Assembly: GCA_022865865.1 (NCBI GenBank)
Contig: JALHTN010000054.1
Location: 1-13,125 of the forward strand
Length of the DNA stretch: 13,125 nt
Source: Anaerolineales bacterium
GTDB taxonomy: Bacteria > Chloroflexota > Anaerolineae > Anaerolineales > UBA4823
Direction: 5' to 3'
The first letter of the stretch is position 1. The number at the start of each line of letters is the position of its first letter. The position numbers and the translations under genes were made by a program. The notes under the pieces were generated by a model that was not told where the DNA came from, did not search any database, and was given only the letters and a program-made list of their open reading frames with translations. Below, piece after piece: positions 5,140 through 13,125 of the stretch.

Positions 5140-6597
5140 TTAGAAGGCAGATATAGCCGCCTGGTAAGCCCAATTTAGCAGCGGCAAGGAAAAGATGCCC
5201 AATACGATCATCCCAATCCCTGTCACTGCTGCCGTCAGGTAAACCCAGTTATCACGGTGGGCGACTGGTTCCCCTTCCTGCATGTACATGTAAATCACGA
5301 CCCGCAAATAATAGTAAGCGGATACGAGGGAAGTGAGCCCTCCGATGATCGCCAGCCAGATAAAGCCCCCATCGATAACGCTGCGGAAAAGATAAAACTT
5401 GCCGATAAATCCCAGCGTGGGGGGTATCCCAGTGAATGACAGCATTGCGACCGTCATAATAGCCGCTAACACGGGGTACTTGCGCCCTAAGCCAGCATAA
5501 TCGCTGAGCTCTAATCCTTTGCCCTCAGCTTTCTCTAAAGTAATTACGACCGCCCAGGCTGCGAAATTCATCATGGCATAGGCGACCAAATACAGCAGGG
5601 CTGCTGCGATCACATCTCCCATGATTTCCTTCTGCCCGTAAGGAACGAGTGCCATCAGGATATATCCCGCCTGGGCGATGCTTGAATAAGCCAGCATTCG
5701 TTTGATGTTCTTCTGAGCGATGGCGACAATATTCCCCAGGATCATGGTCAAGGCAGCTAACCCCCACAGTACCGCGGTGAAATCAACTGCCAGGACTCCC
5801 AAAGAGGTGACAAAAATGCGCATAAGCGCTGCAAAACCACCTACTTTTGCGCCCACCGCCATGAAAGCTGTCACCGAGGAGGGAGCCCCCTGATACACGT
5901 CTGGTGTCCACATATGGAATGGTACCGCAGCAACCTTGAAGCTCAAACCTACCAGGATCAAGGCTGCACCGACCGAAAGCAAAGTCAGATCAACCGCACC
6001 ACTTTCAATGGCTTGCAGAACTTCAGTCAAACCAGTATATCCCGTTGCTCCAAATACCAGCGCCACCCCGTATACTAAGAAACCACTGGCAAATGCGCCC
6101 AGCAGGAAATACTTGATTGCAGCTTCTTCCGAATCTGTCCGCGGTATGGCGAAACCTGCCAGTATATAGAGGGGGATGGAGAGCAGCTCCAGAGCCAGGA
6201 AGATCACGATTAAATCCGCAGCCATGGACATCAGCATAATACCGCTGATCGAGAACATCAAAAGCACGTAGTACTCGCCGCGCTGGATCCCCAGGCGGGT
6301 CAAATAATCATAGGACAGCATCACCGCAACCAATCCACTTCCCAGCACCAGGATGGTCAGGAATTGAGAAAATCCATCCACCACCAGCATGCCCCCGAAT
6401 GCCTCGCTGTCAATTCCAGTCTGGGCAATGGATAACCCCATTGCGACCAGCATACCCAATGCTGCCAGGGCAGCTGTCCATGGTTTCCGATCTTTCGGAA
6501 TAAATAGATCCACCAACAAGAGCACACAAGCCCAGAGAATTACAATACTCAGAGGCAGTATCTTGATCAGGTTGGCGGTTAAATCTCCCAGGGTCAT
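5140..6597 (-). CDS. nuoN: NADH-quinone oxidoreductase subunit N
   Basis: NuoN is one of the three antiporter-like subunits of the complex I membrane arm and forms a proton channel next to the quinone-proximal subunits. The 485-residue length fits the family, and about 14 hydrophobic helices are visible. Key channel residues are in place: Glu137 in ALELLSIPLY, Lys221 in FKVAAVPFHMWTPDVYQG, Lys251, and Lys400 in GKFYLF near the C-terminal discontinuous helix. AGAAGG stands 6 bases before the ATG at 6597. It is the last gene of the operon: nuoM ends 19 bases upstream and the terminator follows within six bases of the stop. Confidence 0.97.
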   Translation of the reverse strand: MTLGDLTANLIKILPLSIVILWACVLLLVDLFIPKDRKPWTAALAALGMLVAMGLSIAQTGIDSEAFGGMLVVDGFSQFLTILVLGSGLVAVMLSYDYLTRLGIQRGEYYVLLMFSISGIMLMSMAADLIVIFLALELLSIPLYILAGFAIPRTDSEEAAIKYFLLGAFASGFLVYGVALVFGATGYTGLTEVLQAIESGAVDLTLLSVGAALILVGLSFKVAAVPFHMWTPDVYQGAPSSVTAFMAVGAKVGGFAALMRIFVTSLGVLAVDFTAVLWGLAALTMILGNIVAIAQKNIKRMLAYSSIAQAGYILMALVPYGQKEIMGDVIAAALLYLVAYAMMNFAAWAVVITLEKAEGKGLELSDYAGLGRKYPVLAAIMTVAMLSFTGIPPTLGFIGKFYLFRSVIDGGFIWLAIIGGLTSLVSAYYYLRVVIYMYMQEGEPVAHRDNWVYLTAAVTGIGMIVLGIFSLPLLNWAYQAAISAF

Positions 6598-6616
6598 TTG
6601 AACCTTCTTTCAGTGC

Positions 6617-8128
6617 TCACGGCAGTCCAGCCATTGCCGCAACCTGTATTGATTCAACCAGCTTGGTTACAGAAGCTTCCATCAAATTAAAGAAGGGCGA
6701 AGGATATAAGCCGATCCAGAAAATCAAGATCAACAAGGGAACCAGGGTAACGATCTCCCGCAAGTTCATATCCAGCAGTTTGCGATTTTCTTCTTTATCC
6801 ACTTCCCCTAAGAAAAGTTTTTGGAACATATTAAGCAGGTAAACCGCGGCCAGGATCACACCAATGGCTGCCAGGACTGCAAACCAGGGACTGTTCAGAA
6901 CCTTCGAACCGAAAGCACCCAGCAAGATGGTAAATTCGCCCACAAAGCCATTCAATCCAGGTAAACCCATGGATGATAAGGTCACGATCAATGTCAGAAC
7001 CGCGTAGACAGGCATCACTTTCCAGAGACCACCGAATGCATCCATATCTCGGGTATGCCGTCTTTCATAGATCATACCGACCAGGAGGAACAATGCGCCG
7101 GTGCTGATGCCGTGGTTGACCATCTGCAGTATCCCACCTTCGATCCCTTGGGCGTTGATGGCAAACAAACCCAACATGACGAATCCAAGGTGACTGACCG
7201 AAGAATAGGCAACCAATTTCTTGACATCCTTTTGGGCATAGGAAACCATGGCACCATACAAGATACCAATAACCGCCAGCGCAGCTATCCATGGAGCCAG
7301 CTTGATAGATGCCGTCGGGAACAGCGAAAGATTGAAGCGCAAGAAACCATATGTTCCCATCTTCAGCAAAACGCCTGCCAGGATCACAGAGCCTGCTGTT
7401 GGAGCTTCCACGTGAGCATCGGGCAACCAGGAATGCAGCGGCCACATCGGGACTTTGATGGCAAACGCGGCTGCGAATGCCAGGAAAAGCCAGATTTCAA
7501 TATTGGCTGGGATTGTGGCGTTGGCGATCAATTCAGGTACTGAGAATGTCCCTTGAGAGACTCCTAACCAGAGGATCGCCAAGAGCATCAAGATCGATCC
7601 TGCCATGGTGTAGAGGAAGAATTTCACCGCAGCATAAATCCGGTTCGATCCACCCCACACGCCAATCAAGAAATACATCGGGACCAAGGTGAATTCCCAG
7701 AAAACATAGAACAAGAAAAGATCAAGGGAGAGGAAGACACCTATCATACCTACTTCCAGCATCAGGAAGAAGATCATGAATTCCTTGACCCTTTCTTCGA
7801 CCGCAGTCCAGGTTGAAAGGATCGCGATCGGAGTCAAGAAAGTGGTTAAGAGCACCAGCAAGATGCTCACACCATCGATGCCCATCAAATAGGTGATCTC
7901 CCAACCAGCGACTTCTATCCAGGGAATATCGATCACCATTTGTAAATCGGGATCGGCTGGGTTGAAGAGCATTAATACCCACAAAGATATACCAAAGGTT
8001 ATCAATGAGGTGATCAATGCTATCCAGCGGATGGTGGTTTTGTTCTCCCGGTTGATGAACAGGATCACTAATACACCCAGCAATGGGAAAAACGTGACTA
8101 ATGTAAGGGGGTGAAGCAAGAAGTCCAT
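6617..8128 (-). CDS. nuoM: NADH-quinone oxidoreductase subunit M
   Basis: NuoM is the second antiporter-like proton channel subunit of the complex I membrane arm, lying between NuoN and NuoL. It is 503 residues long, as usual for the family. The expected residues are seen: Glu145 in FWEFTLVPMY, Lys225 in IKVPMWPLHSWLPDAH, Lys256 in LLKMGTYG, and Glu398 in GEFTILLG, which replaces the lysine of L and N at the end of the channel. GAGGA lies 7 bases before the ATG at 8128. nuoL ends 83 bases upstream, with a small hairpin in that gap; nuoN follows after 19 bases. Confidence 0.98.
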   Translation of the reverse strand: MDFLLHPLTLVTFFPLLGVLVILFINRENKTTIRWIALITSLITFGISLWVLMLFNPADPDLQMVIDIPWIEVAGWEITYLMGIDGVSILLVLLTTFLTPIAILSTWTAVEERVKEFMIFFLMLEVGMIGVFLSLDLFLFYVFWEFTLVPMYFLIGVWGGSNRIYAAVKFFLYTMAGSILMLLAILWLGVSQGTFSVPELIANATIPANIEIWLFLAFAAAFAIKVPMWPLHSWLPDAHVEAPTAGSVILAGVLLKMGTYGFLRFNLSLFPTASIKLAPWIAALAVIGILYGAMVSYAQKDVKKLVAYSSVSHLGFVMLGLFAINAQGIEGGILQMVNHGISTGALFLLVGMIYERRHTRDMDAFGGLWKVMPVYAVLTLIVTLSSMGLPGLNGFVGEFTILLGAFGSKVLNSPWFAVLAAIGVILAAVYLLNMFQKLFLGEVDKEENRKLLDMNLREIVTLVPLLILIFWIGLYPSPFFNLMEASVTKLVESIQVAAMAGLP

Positions 8129-8180
8129 AGCTTGTCCTCGTTCTAAAGTTAGTAACTGCCCCTTTCCTTATCTTCTATAC

Positions 8181-8196
8181 CCCATCCTGTGATGGG
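8181..8196 (-). other. Hairpin in the nuoL-nuoM gap
   Basis: CCCATC (8181-8186) and GATGGG (8191-8196) are a perfect 6-bp inverted repeat with a four-base loop, in the 83-base space between nuoL and nuoM. On the message it is not followed by a T-run, so it is unlikely to stop transcription. It may mark a site of mRNA processing or stabilisation inside the operon. Confidence 0.35.
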
Positions 8197-8211
8197 AGAA
8201 GCAGGAGTTGC

Positions 8212-10308
8212 TCAGCGCAAGATCAGATATCCAATAATTACTACAACTCCGACGAATACCGACAGCGCATAATTACGTACATATCCAGTTTGAACCTTGC
8301 GCAGGCTGCCAGCAAAACGAACTGTGATGCTTGCCAGACCATTTGCTATTCCATCGATGACACCTAAATCGAATGCACCTGCCAGGAATTTTGCAAATTC
8401 TCTAAAACTACGGGCGATAACAGTGTCGTGAAACCAATCGTGCCAGAAGCGCCAATCGATCACCTCAGCCAGGAAGCGGGATAACGTGATGTACGGGTTT
8501 AAGATCACCGCCCAGTAAAGTTCATCCACCCACCACTTGTTTTCCATACCAGTGAAGATGGGACCCAGCCACTGTCGCAAGGGATCATCCGGTCTTTTGG
8601 CTGGAGGTAATTCTTGCAGCTGCTTATAACGCCAGCTGTAAACAACCCAGGCAACCACGAGTCCGGACAGCGCAACAATCGATGCCACCACTGCAGCTGC
8701 CAAGCTGAATTCCACCGGGTGAATAACCTTAACGGTGTGCTCAAGCCACTCAGCAAAGGTATGTAAGCGGGGCAAGTTTAGGATGCCCCCAATCGCTGAG
8801 AAGAAAGCTAATATGATCAAAGGAATAGTGATTAATGATCGATTCTCTTTGGCATGCTCGGTGGCTTTCGAGCGGGGTTTGCCAAAGAAAACCATCAAGA
8901 CCTGTCTACCCATGTAAAAGGCAGTCAGAAAAGCTGCAATAATCAATATCCAGTATACCGGTGGGAAAAGAATTTGCTCCTCCAGCAGAATCTCATCTTT
9001 GGACCAGAAACCAGCGAAGGGGAAAATACCCACCAGAGCCAGGGTGCCAATCATGTACACCCAGAATGTAGTTTTCATGCGGGTACGCAATCCACCCATG
9101 TTGCGCATATCTTGAGGATCGAATTCAGCACCACCTTTTTCCCCCTTACCCTCATGTTCTAAATGATGATGACCATGCTCTACTCCCAGGATAACCGAAC
9201 CAGCTCCCAAAAATAGCAGCGCTTTGAAGAAGGCATGCGTTACCAAATGGAACATGCCAGCTGTGTAGGCTCCGATTCCTACCGCAGCAACCATAAAACC
9301 AAGCTGGCTGATGGTCGAGTATGCCAGGACCTTCTTAATATCAAATTGACCGACGGCGATGGTGGCCGCAAAAAGCGCGGTGATACCACCAACCATGGCG
9401 ACGATATTTTGGGCTTGCTGCGCAGATTCATACAACGGGTAAGAGCGGGTGATTAGATATACACCAGCAGTAACCATGGTTGCTGCATGGATTAAAGCCG
9501 AGACTGGTGTGGGACCCGCCATCGCATCCGGCAACCACACATAGAGCGGGATTTGGGCAGATTTACCTGCCACACCAACCAGCATGAGCAGCGTTATCGC
9601 AATGATGACTGTTTCTGCTGCCTGGGATGAATTTGCAAAGACTTGATCAAAGTTTAAAGAGCCAAATGCCCAAAACATGATGAAGATGGCGATCAACAAA
9701 CCAAAATCACCCACCCGGTTGGCAATGAAGGCTTTCTTGGCTGCCAGAGCGTTAGCAATACCACCTTTCCCCTTCTCAAACCAAAATCCGATCAGCAAAT
9801 AAGAGCACAAGCCAACACCTTCCCACCCAACAAACAGCATTAGATAAGAGCTCGCACTGACCAGGACCATCATGGATGCAATGAATAAATTCATGTAGAC
9901 AAAAAACCTGCGGAAGCGACCTGGATCGCCATTAAAACGCACATCTTCGTGCATGTAGCCGATCGAATAAACGTGGATCAGGGTTCCAACGCCGGATACG
10001 ACCAGCATCATGGTTACCGACAGGGTATCAACCTGGAAAGCCCATTCAACCTGGAGATTCCCGATGCTGATCCATTCCACTAGGGGAATGATCACCTGTT
10101 CTGGATGGTTGAGCAAGGAAATTCCTAAAAGGATGGAAACCAGTAACGCTAACCCAGAGGCTAAACTGGCGATCCAACCAATGGCTTTCTCACCCATCCA
10201 CTTGCCAAAGATAATATTAATCAACAAGCCAGCCAGTGGAATGAACACGACCAATGGGACCAGGGAAAAATATGTTGGTCCTGATGCAGCTGCTTCGCTT
10301 AGGAACAT
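8212..10308 (-). CDS. nuoL: NADH-quinone oxidoreductase subunit L
   Basis: NuoL is the distal antiporter-like subunit of complex I, which ends in a long lateral helix that runs along the membrane arm. At 698 residues it has the C-terminal extension expected for that helix (about 535-560 then the amphipathic stretch and a last membrane helix 681-697). The channel residues are present: Glu163 in GWEGVG, Lys249 in GKSAQIPLYVWLPDAMAG, His274 in ALIHAATM, Lys362 in FKALLFL, and Lys437 in WSKDEIL. Between GSVILG and QDMRNMGGLR there is a hydrophilic insert rich in histidine and glutamate (378-399, with HGHHHLEHEGKG), longer than in many homologues. The ATG at 10308 has GGAG about 9 bases upstream. 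nuoK ends 82 bases before it, and that gap has a tandem repeat. Confidence 0.98.
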   Translation of the reverse strand: MFLSEAAASGPTYFSLVPLVVFIPLAGLLINIIFGKWMGEKAIGWIASLASGLALLVSILLGISLLNHPEQVIIPLVEWISIGNLQVEWAFQVDTLSVTMMLVVSGVGTLIHVYSIGYMHEDVRFNGDPGRFRRFFVYMNLFIASMMVLVSASSYLMLFVGWEGVGLCSYLLIGFWFEKGKGGIANALAAKKAFIANRVGDFGLLIAIFIMFWAFGSLNFDQVFANSSQAAETVIIAITLLMLVGVAGKSAQIPLYVWLPDAMAGPTPVSALIHAATMVTAGVYLITRSYPLYESAQQAQNIVAMVGGITALFAATIAVGQFDIKKVLAYSTISQLGFMVAAVGIGAYTAGMFHLVTHAFFKALLFLGAGSVILGVEHGHHHLEHEGKGEKGGAEFDPQDMRNMGGLRTRMKTTFWVYMIGTLALVGIFPFAGFWSKDEILLEEQILFPPVYWILIIAAFLTAFYMGRQVLMVFFGKPRSKATEHAKENRSLITIPLIILAFFSAIGGILNLPRLHTFAEWLEHTVKVIHPVEFSLAAAVVASIVALSGLVVAWVVYSWRYKQLQELPPAKRPDDPLRQWLGPIFTGMENKWWVDELYWAVILNPYITLSRFLAEVIDWRFWHDWFHDTVIARSFREFAKFLAGAFDLGVIDGIANGLASITVRFAGSLRKVQTGYVRNYALSVFVGVVVIIGYLILR

Positions 10309-10333
10309 GGATCAGCTCTCCAAGTCAGCAAAA

Positions 10334-10372
10334 ATATTGAGTTCCAACAAACCATATTAATTTCCAACAACC
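10334..10372. repeat. Imperfect 20-base tandem repeat in the nuoK-nuoL gap
   Basis: On the plus strand ATATTGAGTTCCAACAAACC (10334-10353) is followed directly by ATATTAATTTCCAACAACC (10354-10372). The two units agree in all but two bases plus one missing A. They fill about half of the 82-base gap between nuoK and nuoL, and end 25 bases before the nuoL start. A local duplication is the simplest origin. Confidence 0.55.
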
Positions 10373-10390
10373 TAAATTCAACTACTTATA

Positions 10391-10690
10391 CTACTGTTTT
10401 AGTTCGTTCAATTCGTCGACATTGATGCTCTGCTTTGATTTGAAGATAGCAACGATCAATGCCAACCCAACGGCAACCTCAGCCGCAGCCACAGTGATCA
10501 CAAAGAAAACCAGCACCTGGCCATTTAAAGTGTCGTGCAGTTGAGAAAACGCAACGAAAGCCAGGTTGGCTGCATTGAGCATCAGCTCGACTGACATAAA
10601 AATAATAATCGCGTTTCGACGGATCAATACCCCAAGCGCACCAATTGTGAACAAGATTGCAGAAAGCACGAAGTAGTATGAAACTGGCAT
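10391..10690 (-). CDS. nuoK: NADH-quinone oxidoreductase subunit K
   Basis: NuoK is a small membrane subunit of complex I, homologous to MrpC of sodium/proton antiporters and to mitochondrial ND4L. Its 99 residues give three membrane helices (about 4-23, 28-50 and 58-83), the standard build. The two buried glutamates that carry protons through the membrane are present: Glu35 in [12 protein letters not shown] and Glu71 in [18 protein letters not shown] lies 9 bases before the ATG at 10690. nuoJ ends 57 bases upstream. Confidence 0.98.
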   Translation of the reverse strand: MPVSYYFVLSAILFTIGALGVLIRRNAIIIFMSVELMLNAANLAFVAFSQLHDTLNGQVLVFFVITVAAAEVAVGLALIVAIFKSKQSINVDELNELKQ

Positions 10691-10737
10691 AGCTTGTTGC
10701 TCCCGTCGATTATCTAATTCCTGACCTCTAGCTACCT

Positions 10738-10751
10738 ATAAATATATTTAT
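10738..10751. repeat. 14-base perfect AT palindrome over the nuoJ stop codon
   Basis: ATAAATATATTTAT is its own reverse complement and contains the nuoJ TAA stop (10748-10750). It is made of A and T only, so it would form a very weak hairpin. It may be chance in an AT-rich spacer or an AT-rich site that opens easily. Confidence 0.3.
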
Positions 10752-11266
10752 GACTTCTGATTCCTGGTTAGCACGATTGCTCCGATCATGGCTACCAATA
10801 ACAGAACTGAGGTGATCTCAAATGGCAGCAGATATTCATTGAATAATAAAATTCCGATATCACCAGGGCTGGCATAATCAGAAGCGAAGGAAGTAAAACT
10901 AGGTAGAAGCCCTTCCTGGAAACCCAGTGAATACCCGATAATACCGGTCTCAACCAGGAGAACGACCCCAAGGATTATCGCTACCGGACGCTGCCAGGGC
11001 AAGCTCTCATCTTGGCTCAATGGTTCTGCTCCGAGGAGCATGATGACAAACAAAAACAGAACCATGATTGCTCCAGCATAGATTGTTACTTGGGCCATCG
11101 CAAGAAATGGTGAACCGAGCAATAAAAAAAAGACTGCGATGGTGGCGAAGTTAATGACTAAAAACAAAGCTGAATACACTGCATTACGACTGAGCAACAT
11201 ACTCAGAGCCGAAGCAACTGCCACAACCGCCAGTACAATGAACAGTAGAAAATCAGAAGTCATCAT
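10748..11266 (-). CDS. nuoJ: NADH-quinone oxidoreductase subunit J
   Basis: NuoJ is a membrane subunit of complex I, homologous to mitochondrial ND6, which links the quinone region to the antiporter-like subunits. Its 172 residues show five membrane helices (about 6-30, 35-51, 55-79, 94-116 and 148-168). The third helix has the conserved TIYAGAIMVLFLFVIML stretch (61-77), including the tyrosine at the pi-bulge and glycine at 65, followed by an acid Glu81. Two ATG codons stand in tandem at 11266 and 11263 and the ribosome binding site is weak (GGGTG just upstream), so either may be used. The gene starts 36 bases after nuoI ends. Confidence 0.96.
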   Translation of the reverse strand: MMTSDFLLFIVLAVVAVASALSMLLSRNAVYSALFLVINFATIAVFFLLLGSPFLAMAQVTIYAGAIMVLFLFVIMLLGAEPLSQDESLPWQRPVAIILGVVLLVETGIIGYSLGFQEGLLPSFTSFASDYASPGDIGILLFNEYLLPFEITSVLLLVAMIGAIVLTRNQKS

Positions 11267-11302
11267 TCACCCGAATTCGTAAAATCTTCTTATCCTTGTG
11301 CA

Positions 11303-11812
11303 TCAATCTAATGCATCTAGCATCATAGGAATAGAGCGATCAAAAGTTCCTGGCTCCACCTTTTGAGGAGTTATTTTCCCGTTGACAGGTGTTGGAACAA
11401 TCAGTCTTTCCTTTGTATAAATAGCGCTTTTACGGTCATAGAACGATAATTCGTAATTGTCTCCAAGTATGATCGCTTCTGTTGGACAGGCGTCTTCACA
11501 ATAACCGCAGAATATGCAGCGCAGCATATTGATCTCATATGTGCTGGCATACCGTTCACCAGGTGAAAAACGTAGATCATCAGTATTCTCAGATGATTCT
11601 ACAAAGATCGCGTCAGCTGGACAGGCTGCAGCACATAAGGAACAGCCAATACATTTTTCGAGTCCATTCTCATACCGGTCGAGAAAATGACGTCCTTTAA
11701 AACGGCGCGAGACCGGCAGCTTGTGCTCCGGATACTGGACCGTGATTGGTCTTCCAAACATTTCCTTGAGCGTGGTAAATAATCCGCGCGCAAGTCCGAC
11801 AACAGCACTCAT
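11303..11812 (-). CDS. nuoI: NADH-quinone oxidoreductase subunit I (2x[4Fe-4S] ferredoxin)
   Basis: NuoI carries clusters N6a and N6b, the last steps of the electron wire before cluster N2 and quinone, in the part of complex I that docks onto the membrane arm. The 169-residue protein has an N-terminal amphipathic region (about 1-40) and two ferredoxin motifs: C54, C57, C60 and C64 (CIGCSLCAAACP) and C99, C102, C105 and C109 (CIFCGYCEDACP). All eight ligands are present. GGAGG stands 6 bases before the ATG at 11812, inside the end of nuoH; only two bases separate the nuoH stop and this start, a sign of coupled translation. Confidence 0.98.
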   Translation of the reverse strand: MSAVVGLARGLFTTLKEMFGRPITVQYPEHKLPVSRRFKGRHFLDRYENGLEKCIGCSLCAAACPADAIFVESSENTDDLRFSPGERYASTYEINMLRCIFCGYCEDACPTEAIILGDNYELSFYDRKSAIYTKERLIVPTPVNGKITPQKVEPGTFDRSIPMMLDALD

Positions 11813-11814
11813 CC

Positions 11815-12819
11815 CTAACCTCCAATCAATACCAATACAACAGCAGTCAGGAACACGTTCGCCAGGGCAACCGGCAGCAGTATCTTCCAGCCAAATGCCA
11901 TCAGCCGGTCATACCGCAGGCGAGGTAATGTAGCCCGCAGCCAGATCAGGAGGAACAGCAGCACCATAATCTTGAAAAATAGATAAAACGGCCCAAGTAT
12001 GGGAACCTGATCGATGAAAGGTCCACGAAAACCACCTAAGAAAAGCGTAGCACCAATGGCGCTGATTGCGATCATCTTAACGTATTCAGCCATGAAGAAC
12101 AGCGCAAACTTCATTCCGGAATATTCAGCATGGTAGCCGGCCGTTAGCTCTTGTTCAGCTTCTGGCATATCGAATGGTGCCCGGTTCACCTCGGCGACTG
12201 AAGCGATGAAGAAAACGATCGCCCCAACTGGTTGGTAGACGATAAACCAGATTGGGTTTTGGGCTTCAACGATGCCCACCAAACTCATCGTACCAGCAAT
12301 AAGGATCGGTCCGATCAAAGCTAGACCCAATGCTAATTCGTAGCTGATCATTTGAGCAGAAGAACGCATCCCGCCCATCATGGCATACTTGTTATTTGAA
12401 GACCATCCCGCTAACACGATTCCGTATACAGAGATGGAGGCGATGGCAACCAGGTATAACACTCCTACGTTGATATTGGTCAGGTAGAGCGGGATAGTGC
12501 GGCCAAAGATCGTGATCGCCGTTCCCCATGGAATTACTGCCAGAATTACCAGCGCAGGAAAAACCGTGATCATGGGTGCCAAAATGAAGAGCACTTTATA
12601 AGCTCGGGCGGGGATTACTTCTTCCTTGAAGATCAATTTGATGCCATCTGCCACTGGCTGCAGCCAACCTGATGGACCGGCTCGATTGGGACCGATACGA
12701 ATTTGCATTCGAGCCAGAGCTCTGCGCTCATAGAAAGTGAGGTAGGCAAAACCTGTCACGCAGAACAGCAGTATTACGACGGCTTTTATGATCCACTCAA
12801 AAATTAGCAAATAATCCAT
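11815..12819 (-). CDS. nuoH: NADH-quinone oxidoreductase subunit H
   Basis: NuoH holds the quinone-binding chamber where the peripheral and membrane arms meet and is the most conserved membrane subunit (mitochondrial ND1). Its 334 residues give eight membrane helices. Family signatures are all visible: ERRALARMQIRIGPNRAGP (31-49), the KLIFKEE loop (61-67), EVNRAPFDMPEAEQELTAG (210-228) with the row of charged residues leading from the quinone site, and the C-terminal LRATLPRLRYDRLM (294-307). The ATG at 12819 has AGGG at a distance of about 8 bases, a weak site. nuoG ends 12 bases upstream and nuoI starts 2 bases after the stop. Confidence 0.98.
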   Translation of the reverse strand: MDYLLIFEWIIKAVVILLFCVTGFAYLTFYERRALARMQIRIGPNRAGPSGWLQPVADGIKLIFKEEVIPARAYKVLFILAPMITVFPALVILAVIPWGTAITIFGRTIPLYLTNINVGVLYLVAIASISVYGIVLAGWSSNNKYAMMGGMRSSAQMISYELALGLALIGPILIAGTMSLVGIVEAQNPIWFIVYQPVGAIVFFIASVAEVNRAPFDMPEAEQELTAGYHAEYSGMKFALFFMAEYVKMIAISAIGATLFLGGFRGPFIDQVPILGPFYLFFKIMVLLFLLIWLRATLPRLRYDRLMAFGWKILLPVALANVFLTAVVLVLIGG

Positions 12820-12831
12820 GCAAGTACCCTG

Positions 12832-13125
12832 TTATGTCACCATTTCTTGAACGAGCGCTATTTTGACTGGTGTCTGCTCGAAAATAGGAACTCCCATACT
12901 GCGCGGTACCAGCACGACTCCACCTGGTATGGTTTCGTCCAAATATGCTGTCACTTCTACTTCATAACCTTCAATCTCTAATCGTATCTGCGCCCCATCG
13001 GTGATTCCGAGCGCAGCAGTGGTTTCTGGATGAATCACAACGTATGGTTCGGGAATCCGTTGGTGTAATAAAGCAGCGGGTAAAACTGTCTGCCCACGAT
13101 CATAAAGAATAGAAATCGGCACAGC
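12832..13125 (-). CDS. nuoG: NADH-quinone oxidoreductase subunit G, C-terminal end (partial)
   Basis: The frame is open across the right edge, so the true start lies outside; a GTG at 13122 is in frame but is not the start. The 97 residues seen resemble the C-terminal beta-barrel (the molybdopterin-dinucleotide-binding-like domain) of the molybdopterin oxidoreductase superfamily: YVVIHPETTAALGITDGAQI, then EVEVTAYLDETIPGGVVLVP. In this position, directly before nuoH, that domain marks the large iron-sulfur subunit NuoG of the peripheral arm, which holds the N-terminal [2Fe-2S] and [4Fe-4S] clusters in the part not seen. It is also possible that it is a related formate-dehydrogenase-like protein; gene order favours NuoG. 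Confidence 0.88.
   Translation of the reverse strand, partial: AVPISILYDRGQTVLPAALLHQRIPEPYVVIHPETTAALGITDGAQIRLEIEGYEVEVTAYLDETIPGGVVLVPRSMGVPIFEQTPVKIALVQEMVT

Noticed and set aside
7055..7543. 162-residue plus-strand frame inside nuoM
   Set aside because: It lies opposite the most conserved part of NuoM; rich in His, Gln, Arg and Cys as typical of antisense frames of membrane proteins.
1..13125. Searched for mobile elements, CRISPR arrays, rRNA, tRNA, toxin-antitoxin or defence genes
   Set aside because: No transposase or integrase features, no regularly spaced repeats, no tRNA-like fold and no known defence domain were seen; the repeats found are single tandem pairs.

Overview
The window is a bacterial chromosomal segment of moderate GC content with two blocks of genes. 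The right two thirds (about 5140-13125, minus strand) is the distal half of an operon for the proton-pumping NADH:quinone oxidoreductase (complex I). In transcription order it holds the end of nuoG, then nuoH, nuoI, nuoJ, nuoK, nuoL, nuoM and nuoN. The left third holds an unknown gene cut by the window edge, an alpha/beta hydrolase, a P-loop nucleotide-binding protein, a CspA-type cold-shock protein, a long NfeD-type membrane serine protease and lipoyl synthase (lipA). The gene content, the split nuo order and the protein style would suit a Chloroflexota bacterium of the Anaerolineae type. That placement is an inference from general familiarity, since no marker gene such as rRNA is present.

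Layout from left to right: a partial unknown gene (1-160, minus) with its own good sigma70-like promoter; an alpha/beta hydrolase (229-1119, minus) directly behind a P-loop NTPase (1142-1879, minus), probably one transcript; a classical terminator (1991-2027) for the cold-shock gene (2051-2263, minus). A 302-base divergent spacer then holds a second terminator-like hairpin in the csp leader, a 13-base direct repeat and promoter elements. nfeD (2566-3888, plus) follows, then a 246-base spacer with three hairpins, then lipA (4135-5073, plus). A perfect 12-bp stem hairpin (5101-5134) separates lipA from the convergent nuo operon and can terminate both.

The nuo genes together encode the membrane arm of complex I (H, J, K, L, M, N), the two-cluster ferredoxin subunit I, and the end of G, the large iron-sulfur subunit of the peripheral arm. 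All the key charged residues of the proton channels that I looked for (TM glutamates and lysines of L, M, N and K) are present, so the complex looks functional. Presence of nuoG argues for an NADH- or ferredoxin-linked enzyme with a full electron-input arm rather than the minimal 11-subunit form. LipA makes the lipoyl cofactor of 2-oxoacid dehydrogenases and the glycine cleavage system, which are sources of NADH, but the two units are convergent and there is no sign of shared control.

I see no mobile element, CRISPR array, phage gene, rRNA or tRNA. Most of the window is ordinary housekeeping sequence. The points most worth a second look are the hairpin plus T-run in the csp leader, a possible gene remnant in front of the P-loop gene, a 20-base tandem repeat between nuoK and nuoL, and the uncharacterised P-loop/hydrolase pair. 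I do not find evidence for a new multi-gene system.
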